6,452 nt of DNA from Gemmatimonadota bacterium (GTDB taxonomy: Bacteria; Gemmatimonadota; Gemmatimonadetes; Gemmatimonadales; GWC2-71-9): NCBI GenBank assembly GCA_003221075.1, contig QHUF01000189.1, forward strand, positions 1 through 6,452. Reading direction: 5' to 3'. Below the pieces are notes generated by a model. That model worked only from the letters and a program-made list of their open reading frames with translations. It did no database searches and had not been told where the DNA came from. Every line of letters begins with the position of its first letter. The first letter of the stretch is position 1. Positions 1 to 4,360 of the stretch are shown here, piece after piece. A program made the position numbers and the translations under genes.

Positions 1-177
1 CGCACTGACCCCGTCGCGAATATCTAGCAAGACCTCGAGGAGCAGCTGCTCGCGTTGGTAGGCGGCGTCGAGGTCGGCCATGCGGCGCTCGTCCTTCAGC
101 TCCTTGGCGCGATCGTAGGCCTCACGGTAGACCGCGTCGAGGTTGTCGAGAATCTGTTGTCGCGGCCGTGGACTCAT
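1..177 (-). CDS. N-terminal part of a small unrecognised helical protein
   Basis: An open frame starts at an ATG at 177 and stays open for 59 codons to the left edge, so the C-terminus is missing. I do not recognise the family and give no function. The visible part is rich in Glu, Asp, Arg and Lys with regularly spaced Leu, Ile and Val (for example ILDNLDAVYREAYDRAKELK and REQLLLEVLLDIRDG). It should be almost wholly alpha-helical, perhaps coiled coil. It has no signal peptide or membrane segment, so it is probably cytosolic. Base use fits the high-GC neighbours. It lies 43 bp after the DJ-1/PfpI gene on the same strand. No Shine-Dalgarno sequence precedes the ATG, but a TATAGT hexamer does, so it may have its own promoter and a very short leader. 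Its reality rests on codon pattern and position only. Confidence 0.6.
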   Translation of the reverse strand, partial: MSPRPRQQILDNLDAVYREAYDRAKELKDERRMADLDAAYQREQLLLEVLLDIRDGVSA

Positions 178-185
178 GCGGAAAA

Positions 186-191
186 ACTATA
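186..191 (-). promoter_or_regulatory. Possible -10 box for the leftmost gene
   Basis: On the minus strand TATAGT lies 8 bases before the ATG at 177. Used as a -10 element, it would place the transcription start about 2-3 bases before the start codon, giving an almost leaderless mRNA. That fits the absence of a Shine-Dalgarno sequence. No good -35 hexamer is visible at 16-18 bp; that space is filled by the octamer-type repeat at 197-211. This is inference from one hexamer and is weak. Confidence 0.25.
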
Positions 192-196
192 GGGCC

Positions 197-211
197 GTCG
201 GACGGTCGGAC
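197..211. repeat. Left arm of a 15-bp inverted repeat (octamer family)
   Basis: The plus strand reads GTCGGACGGTCGGAC, the exact reverse complement of 787-801. It contains one full copy of the octamer ACCGTCCR in minus orientation plus parts of the flanking copies. It lies in the 43-bp gap between the DJ-1/PfpI gene and the leftmost gene. The match ends after 15 bases on both sides, because the next base pair in either direction does not match. Confidence 0.85.
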
Positions 212-220
212 AGCCTAGCG

Positions 221-751
221 TCAGTCTTGGGGACCGCGCTCGAGCGCCTGAATCAAGGCGCGACAGAATTGCGGCAAATCAGCCGGTGTCCGGGAGGAAA
301 TAAGATTGCCATCAACTACGACGGCACTGTCTTCCCACAGCACCCCAGCGTTTTCCATGTCGTCCTTGATGGCACGAACGCTGGTCGCTCGTTTTCCCTT
401 CAGAATCTTCGCGGAGATCGGTACCCAACCAGCATGACATATGAATGCGACAGGTTTGCCCGCTTGGTATATCTCTCGAGTTAGCTGCAGGACTATGTCA
501 AAGCGACGAAGCTGATCCGGGGCGAAGCCTCCCGGAATGACGAGTCCGTCAAAATCTGCAGACTCAATTTGGTCAACCTGGGAATCGACAGTCACCGGAT
601 ATCCTCGTTTACCCTGATACGTCTTCTCACCAATTCCTGCGACGACTGTCGTCGCCGCCTCCTCCTCAAGTCGGATCTTCGGATACCATAGCTCAAGATC
701 TTCGTATAGAGGGCCTGCCAGAAAGAGAATTCGTTTCCCATGCAGCGCCAT
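221..751 (-). CDS. DJ-1/PfpI-family protein (glutamine amidotransferase-like fold)
   Basis: A 176-residue cytosolic protein of the PfpI/YhbO branch of the DJ-1 superfamily. Members are described as stress-protective proteins with glyoxalase/deglycase-like or protease activity; the true substrate is debated and cannot be read here. Visible features in order: the N-terminal strand and YEDLELWYP motif (Glu17 matches the conserved Glu of the active-site pocket), GLVIPGGFAPD (70-79), the nucleophile elbow AFICHAGW with Cys105-His106, IKDDMENAG (128-136), and VVVDGNLISSRTPADLP (144-160), which is typical of this branch. The family motif is usually CHGP; here it is CHAG. Length is normal for the family. 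The start at 751 is chosen because the family N-terminus begins there and a strong GGAGGT lies 3 bases upstream; the frame stays open further upstream by chance. Local GC is about 53%, well below the flanking genes. Inverted octamer repeats bracket the gene, which hints at acquisition. It lies 50 bp after the broken DUF1015 gene, on the same strand. Confidence 0.93.
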   Translation of the reverse strand: MALHGKRILFLAGPLYEDLELWYPKIRLEEEAATTVVAGIGEKTYQGKRGYPVTVDSQVDQIESADFDGLVIPGGFAPDQLRRFDIVLQLTREIYQAGKPVAFICHAGWVPISAKILKGKRATSVRAIKDDMENAGVLWEDSAVVVDGNLISSRTPADLPQFCRALIQALERGPQD

Positions 752-754
752 AAA

Positions 755-760
755 ACCTCC
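755..760 (-). promoter_or_regulatory. Strong ribosome binding site for the DJ-1/PfpI gene
   Basis: The minus strand reads GGAGGT followed by TTT and the ATG at 751. It is the best Shine-Dalgarno sequence in the window and fixes the start of the 176-residue protein against the longer open frame. The octamer array begins 8 bp further upstream. Confidence 0.8.
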
Positions 761-767
761 AGTATTG

Positions 768-802
768 ACCGTCCAACCGTCCAACCGTCCGACCGTCCGA
801 CC
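768..802. repeat. ACCGTCCR octamer tandem repeat, with right arm of inverted repeat
   Basis: Four head-to-tail 8-bp units: ACCGTCCA (768-775), ACCGTCCA (776-783), ACCGTCCG (784-791) and ACCGTCCG (792-799), then a partial ACC. The last base touches the TAG stop of the DUF1015 gene (802-804). Bases 787-801 are the exact inverted partner of 197-211. The array occupies almost the whole 50-bp gap upstream of the DJ-1/PfpI gene and would form its immediate 5' leader or promoter region. I see no convincing -10/-35 pair in it. Confidence 0.9.
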
Positions 803-1433
803 TACAAGGGCCGCAGGACTAGGCCGCTCGGCACCTTCGGAACGAAGTACGTCGACTTCGGCGGCATCACGTCGCCGGCGTCCGCCACCGCGAAGACTTG
901 TTCGACCTTCGTCGGGTTGAGCAATACCGCCACCGCCGCGCCGCCATGCTGGACCATGCCCAACGCTTCGTTCGCGTCCGCCACGTAGCGGACTATCGGC
1001 GTCGACATGCCTGCGCCGAGGACTTCTTTCACGACCAAGGACTCGATCTGGGCGACATCGAGATCGCGCACCGCGGTGCTCTGCGACAGGCTCGGCAGCC
1101 GGTCGGGCAGCGCACGCGGCTTGAGCAGGAGCGCGAGGATCTGCGAGCGATCTGCCACGAGACACGCGGTGCGGCCCTTGCCGATTGACGCGAGCGCGCC
1201 CACCGGATCGCGGTCCGCCGCGAGCGGCTGCACCTCGAACCACTCGCGCCACCGGGGCAGCATGCGCTCCACGTCACGCCCCGTTCCGAAGATCACCCGA
1301 TGGGTCGGGAGCACGGCGAGTCCGGGATCGTGCGCCGACACGATCAGCGCGAGCACGCGATCGGCGGCGGGATTCTCGAGCGCATACGCGCTCGCCGTTT
1401 CGTAGCGGTGATGGCCGTCAGCGATGTAGAGCG

Positions 1434-1461
1434 GGGAAACGGGAAACGGGAAACGGGATAC
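1434..1461. repeat. GGGAAAC heptamer tandem array inside the DUF1015 gene
   Basis: Three perfect GGGAAAC units (1434-1440, 1441-1447, 1448-1454) followed by GGGATAC (1455-1461). On the coding (minus) strand it reads as GTTTCCC repeats and encodes SRFPFPVS, just before the conserved PLYIADGHHRY segment. Related proteins usually have a helical linker here rather than a Phe-Pro run, so the array looks like an insertion or replacement that keeps the frame open. The family comparison is from memory. Confidence 0.85.
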
Positions 1462-1631
1462 GTCACGCACGATCCACAGCCGGATTCCCACACCATTCAG
1501 CTCGGCCGTCGCATCCGGCTTTCCCTGCGAAACACTGGCCACCGCATTCGCGAGCGCGCGGTCGCGGTCCGGCGCGAGCAGGAAGATCGATTCGATGTTG
1601 GTCGCCGTGGCGCGCATGAAAGACGCCGCGC

Positions 1632-1650
1632 CGGGTGAGCCGCTCACCCG
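1632..1650. repeat. Perfect 9-bp-arm palindrome beside the DUF1015 break
   Basis: CGGGTGAGC, one central base, then GCTCACCCG: a 19-base inverted repeat able to form a GC-rich hairpin. It encodes the TGERLTR part of DUF1015 and lies about 10-20 bases from the frame break. It has no T-run and sits inside coding sequence, so I do not call it a terminator. It may have favoured slippage, deletion or a read error. Confidence 0.5.
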
Positions 1651-1933
1651 TCGGTAATGTGAAGTCCTGCGCGAGCACATACAGCACCGGTTGAGGGTCG
1701 CGCCGCAACACGCCTTTCGCGCGCCAGCCGGCGAGCCGTTCGGCGGCGAGGCGGTAGCGATCGCCGTCCGGACCGCCCGGCGGCGCTTCCGGCAGCATCA
1801 CGTGCACGATATTCTCTGCGGCGAGCGCCGCGTACCGCGCCCGCTCGGCCTGATCGATGACGTCATAGGGCGGCGCGATCAGCGAGCTGAGGCGCTCGAC
1901 AGCGGCGTACCGCTCACCCCGAAACGGCGCGAC

Positions 1934-1938
1934 GAGGT
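1934..1938 (+). promoter_or_regulatory. Ribosome binding site of the MazG-type gene
   Basis: GAGGT lies 5 bases before the ATG at 1944 and supports that start. It lies inside the first codons of the divergent DUF1015 gene. That gene has no comparable Shine-Dalgarno sequence in front of its own ATG at 1945. Confidence 0.6.
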
Positions 1939-1943
1939 CAGCC

Positions 1944-2264
1944 ATGAGCTTTCGTGAGGCGCAACAAGCGGTCGATCAATGGGTCGGCCAGTTCGAGCAG
2001 GGCTATTTCACGCCGCTCGCCAACGTGGCGCGCCTCGCTGAAGAAATCGGCGAGCTGGCCCGCGAAGTCAATCATCAATTCGGCCCCAAGCCGAAGAAAC
2101 CCGGCGAGCCGCCCGGATCGATTTCGATGGAGCTGGCGGACATTCTCTTCGTCGTGATCTGCATTGCCAACTCGCAGCACATCGATCTCGACGACGCGTT
2201 CGCGCAGATGATGGCCAAGGTCAACGCCCGCGACGCCGGCCGCTGGACCAGGAAGGCTCGCTGA
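1944..2264 (+). CDS. MazG-type nucleotide pyrophosphohydrolase (YpjD-like)
   Basis: A 106-residue all-alpha NTP pyrophosphatase, close in pattern to Bacillus YpjD. MazG proteins hydrolyse nucleoside triphosphates to monophosphate and pyrophosphate, cleaning the cytosolic pool of non-canonical or excess nucleotides. Visible: the N-terminal helix with QFEQGYFTPLANVARLAEE, the metal-binding EExxE motif (Glu33, Glu34, Glu37), EVNHQFG-KPKKP (41-52), the ExxD motif (Glu63, Asp66) in SMELADILFVVICIAN, and the C-terminal NARDAGRWTRK (94-104). Length is that of the single-domain family; tandem-domain MazG proteins are more than twice as long. The start is supported by the family N-terminus and GAGGT upstream. 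It is the only plus-strand gene here. It overlaps the DUF1015 start codon at its 5' end and 44 bp of rsgA at its 3' end, so its promoter must lie inside the DUF1015 coding region. No clear promoter is visible there. Function is confident; exact substrate is not. Confidence 0.95.
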   Translation: MSFREAQQAVDQWVGQFEQGYFTPLANVARLAEEIGELAREVNHQFGPKPKKPGEPPGSISMELADILFVVICIANSQHIDLDDAFAQMMAKVNARDAGRWTRKAR

Positions 2265-3147
2265 CTTCCTCGTAGATCCGCTCGTAGGACACCAACCGGT
2301 CGGGATCGATCGCGCCCGCCGGTGCGCCCCGCACGGCGCAGCCCGGCTCGGCGAGATGCCGGCAGTTATCGAAGCGACATTGATCGAGATACGGCCGGAA
2401 TTCCGGAAAGCACGCGCCCAGCTCATTGGGATCGATGCCCCAGGCACCTATTTCGCGGAGTCCGGGAGTATCGACGACGTAACCGACGCCGGCAACAGGC
2501 ACCAACTCTGCGGCAGTGGTTGTGTGCTTGCCGGTCCGCCACTTCTCGCTGATCGCGCCGACTCGCAGCTTGAGCCCAGGCTCGAGGGCATTGAGCAGAC
2601 TCGATTTTCCCGCGCCCGACGCTCCCGTAAAGACCGAGTGCCGACCGCGCAACAAATCGCGCAGCGCGGGGAGGCCTTCCTCCGCCTTCACTGACGTTGC
2701 GAGCAGTTGATAGCTGGCGGTCTTGAAGCGGCGCGCCAAGGTTTCCTCGATCGAGCGGTCAAGCTCGATCTTGTTGAGCACGACCGCCGCCGGAAGGCCG
2801 TTCGCTTCGGCGATCACCAGGAAACGATCGATCATCCTGGGGCTGGGCTCCGGATCACGGGCCGAGCTCACGACGATCACTTGATCTACGTTGGCCGCCA
2901 CCGGCTGAGCGCGCCGGGGACCCGCGCCGCTGCTGCCCTGCGCCGCTCGACGCGCGAGTACCGACCGGCGCGGGCGGATCTCGGCGATCGTCGATCCCTC
3001 GAGGACGACGACGTCGCCCGGAACGACGCGATCTGAGTCCTTGTACTTCAGCTTGCCACGGAGTGAGGCGGTGATTTCCCCGGCATCAGTGTGAACGCGA
3101 TAGCCGCCGGCGGTGCGCGACAACACGACGCCGCTCGTGGGAGTCAT
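2221..3147 (-). CDS. rsgA: Ribosome small-subunit-dependent GTPase RsgA (YjeQ)
   Basis: A 308-residue circularly permuted GTPase that binds the 30S subunit late in assembly; GTP hydrolysis releases it and other factors. Domains: N-terminal OB-fold, about 1-70 (with LRGKLKY and PGDVVVLE); permuted G domain, about 80-235, with G4 NKIE (125-128), P-loop GASGAGKS (175-182), switch GKHTTT (206-211) and G3 DTPG (226-229); then the C-terminal zinc knuckle CRFDNCRHLAEPGC with Cys257, Cys262, His264 and Cys270. Length is normal. G4 has Glu where Asp is usual. The start at 3147 is chosen over upstream in-frame options because it opens the OB-fold correctly. It also overlaps the stop of the preceding gene as ATGA, which implies coupled translation. 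A GGGGA lies about 8 bases upstream. The last dozen residues (EPSWSSGRRRGR) form a basic tail encoded antisense to the end of the MazG-type gene. It is the last gene of the four-gene operon. Confidence 0.96.
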   Translation of the reverse strand: MTPTSGVVLSRTAGGYRVHTDAGEITASLRGKLKYKDSDRVVPGDVVVLEGSTIAEIRPRRSVLARRAAQGSSGAGPRRAQPVAANVDQVIVVSSARDPEPSPRMIDRFLVIAEANGLPAAVVLNKIELDRSIEETLARRFKTASYQLLATSVKAEEGLPALRDLLRGRHSVFTGASGAGKSSLLNALEPGLKLRVGAISEKWRTGKHTTTAAELVPVAGVGYVVDTPGLREIGAWGIDPNELGACFPEFRPYLDQCRFDNCRHLAEPGCAVRGAPAGAIDPDRLVSYERIYEEVSEPSWSSGRRRGR

Positions 3148-3446
3148 GCGCTGGTCCCCGCGACGCACCGATCGAGATGGGCCTTCACCTGCTCCAGCGT
3201 CAAGGCCAGAACCGGTGCGAGGGCTTCGTCCGGCGTTGCGCCGAAGGCGAGGTAATCGGTTTCCAGGTGGCCGACGGGTCTTTCTCCTTCGCCCCAACGG
3301 ACAAAGAGCAACGCTGCACCGTACCGGCCGGGCTCGGCCAGGTCGTCGGCAAAGGTATCGACGGAGTACGCCTGGCCGTCCGCCGCACCGAACGCCGGCG
3401 GACGCCCGTGTACTTCCTGGTAACCGCCTAACGTCGTGTCGTCCAT
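3144..3446 (-). CDS. Unrecognised 100-residue acidic protein
   Basis: I do not recognise this family and assign no function. The protein is small, acidic and soluble-looking, with no signal peptide, membrane span or metal-binding cluster; its single Cys is at 94. The first half carries GYQEVHGRPPAFGAADGQAY (8-27), rich in Gly, Pro and aromatics. A strand-like AALLFVRW (44-51) and VGHLETDYLAFG (58-69) follow. A C-terminal helix, EALAPVLALTLEQVKAHLDR (74-93), ends it. The pattern suggests a compact alpha/beta domain. Evidence that it is real: codon use matches the neighbours, its start overlaps the proline dehydrogenase end by 19 bp, and its TGA overlaps the rsgA ATG as ATGA. It has no clear Shine-Dalgarno sequence, so translation probably depends on ribosomes arriving from the upstream gene. 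Position in the operon is the only clue to its role. Confidence 0.8.
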   Translation of the reverse strand: MDDTTLGGYQEVHGRPPAFGAADGQAYSVDTFADDLAEPGRYGAALLFVRWGEGERPVGHLETDYLAFGATPDEALAPVLALTLEQVKAHLDRCVAGTSA

Positions 3447-4360
3447 TCTTTGAGAATGTTCGTGGTGATGAACGCGATGTTGGCGGGGCGCTCGGCGAGG
3501 CGTCGCATCAGATACGGATACCAGTGGGTCCCGAACGGAACGTACACGCGCAGGTTATGGCCCTCGCGCCTCAGCCGGTACTGGAGATCGCGCCGCACGC
3601 CGTACAGCATCTGGAACTCGAATCGCTGCGGGGAAATCCCGTGCGTTTTCGCGAACGCCTTCGCGTGATCGACGATCGCGACGTCATGCGTCGCGATGCC
3701 AGGATAGTTCCCGCGCTCGAGCAACCGCTCCATGCAGGCGATGTAGTTGGCGTCCACGTCGCTCTTGTCGGGAAAGGCGACGTCTTCGGGCTCCTGGTAC
3801 GCTCCCTTACACAGTCGCACGCGCGCGCCCAGGGCGATCATCGCGTCCACGTCGGCCATGGTGCGCCGCAAGTACGATTGCAGCACGACCCCGACCGCGT
3901 TTCCAAACTCCGGATAGAACACGTCGGTGAACAGCCGCAAGGTCTTCGCGGTGTAGGTCGACTGCTCCATGTCGATGCGCACGAATGAGTCGTACTGCTT
4001 CGCCTTGCCGATGATCGCCCGCATGTTGCCCAGACAGAGCGGCTCGTCGATGTCGAGCCCCATTTGCGTGAGCTTGACGGAGACGTTGGCATTGGCTTTT
4101 TCGCCGTGAATACGGTCGAGCAGATCGAGGTAAGTGCGACAGGCACGGTGTGCTTCCTCGGCATGCTGCACGGACTCGCCGAGCAGATCGAGCGAGGCGG
4201 AAAGATTACTCGCGTTGAGCTCTCGCACTGCCGCCATCGCTTCATCGATCGTTTCACCGGCTACGAACCGCGAAGCCAGCTTGCGGGCGAGCTGGTTCTT
4301 CCGGACGAACCTGAAGATGCGCGGTTGCTCGCTCAGCCAGAGAAAAACGGCGCGCAGCAT
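3428..4360 (-). CDS. putB: Monofunctional proline dehydrogenase (FAD)
   Basis: A 310-residue TIM-barrel flavoenzyme that oxidises L-proline to delta-1-pyrroline-5-carboxylate and passes electrons from FAD to the quinone pool; it is usually membrane-associated. It is the stand-alone type (as in Thermus and Bacillus), without the P5C dehydrogenase domain of PutA. Visible: NVSVKLTQMGL (92-102), VRIDMEQSTYT (127-137), VVLQSYLRRT (158-167), RLCKGAY (182-188), ATHD (223-226), EFQMLYGVRRDLQ (248-260), RVYVPFG (271-277) and the substrate-binding YLMRRLAER (283-291) with the paired arginines 286-287. These cover FAD and proline-carboxylate contacts, and length is normal. The start at 4360 overlaps the stop of the fadJ gene as TGATG, and no separate ribosome site is seen, so coupling is likely. 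No P5C dehydrogenase gene lies in the window to complete the path to glutamate. Confidence 0.96.
   Translation of the reverse strand: MLRAVFLWLSEQPRIFRFVRKNQLARKLASRFVAGETIDEAMAAVRELNASNLSASLDLLGESVQHAEEAHRACRTYLDLLDRIHGEKANANVSVKLTQMGLDIDEPLCLGNMRAIIGKAKQYDSFVRIDMEQSTYTAKTLRLFTDVFYPEFGNAVGVVLQSYLRRTMADVDAMIALGARVRLCKGAYQEPEDVAFPDKSDVDANYIACMERLLERGNYPGIATHDVAIVDHAKAFAKTHGISPQRFEFQMLYGVRRDLQYRLRREGHNLRVYVPFGTHWYPYLMRRLAERPANIAFITTNILKEWTTRR

Larger units (their letters stand above)
802..1945 (-). pseudogene. DUF1015-family gene, frameshifted with an internal deletion
   Basis: Start and stop are canonical but span 1144 bp, one base more than a multiple of three, so no single frame runs through. 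The first half (from ATG 1945) has the family start APFRGERY and SSLIAPPYDVID, continuing to GERLTRRGVF near 1620. There the match jumps to another frame: MRATATNIESIFLLAPD, then LYIADGHHRYETASAYALE and on to the TAG at 802. DUF1015 proteins (COG4198) are about 400-430 residues and of unknown biochemical role. Their DGHHR motif (here 1405-1419) recalls the ParB-like fold of serine kinase SerK, a family-level idea only. Between TRRG and MRAT the family normally has about 28 more residues carrying an HERT-GPK-DRL type motif; they are absent. The loss must be 3n+2 bases. Read unshifted, the first frame ends at 1463 as a 160-residue chimera; restarting at ATG 1617 would give 271 residues. A heptamer array interrupts the second half. 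An assembly error is the alternative. Confidence 0.85.

Noticed and set aside
180..211. Rho-independent terminator after the DJ-1/PfpI gene
   Set aside because: On the minus strand a short T-run follows a GC-rich repeat, but the best stem is only about 4 bp and the T-run is some 10 bases away.
752..1252. Upstream extension of the DJ-1/PfpI frame
   Set aside because: The extra residues are Arg/Gly-rich and run antiframe through DUF1015. The family N-terminus and GGAGGT fix the start at 751.
1434..1461. CRISPR-like array
   Set aside because: The units are 7 bp and directly abutting, with no spacers; it is a simple tandem repeat.
1857..1866. ATGACGTCAT perfect palindrome as an operator for the MazG-type gene
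   Set aside because: It encodes the conserved DVI of the APPYDVI motif in DUF1015, so the palindrome is explained by the protein sequence.
3148..3297. Upstream extension of the rsgA frame
   Set aside because: It overlaps the small gene, does not resemble an RsgA N-terminus, and the ATGA junction at 3144-3147 gives a natural start.
3113..3988. Plus-strand open frame (291 codons) across the rsgA start, the small gene and proline dehydrogenase
   Set aside because: It is antisense to three real genes, Arg/Pro-rich and has no family features.
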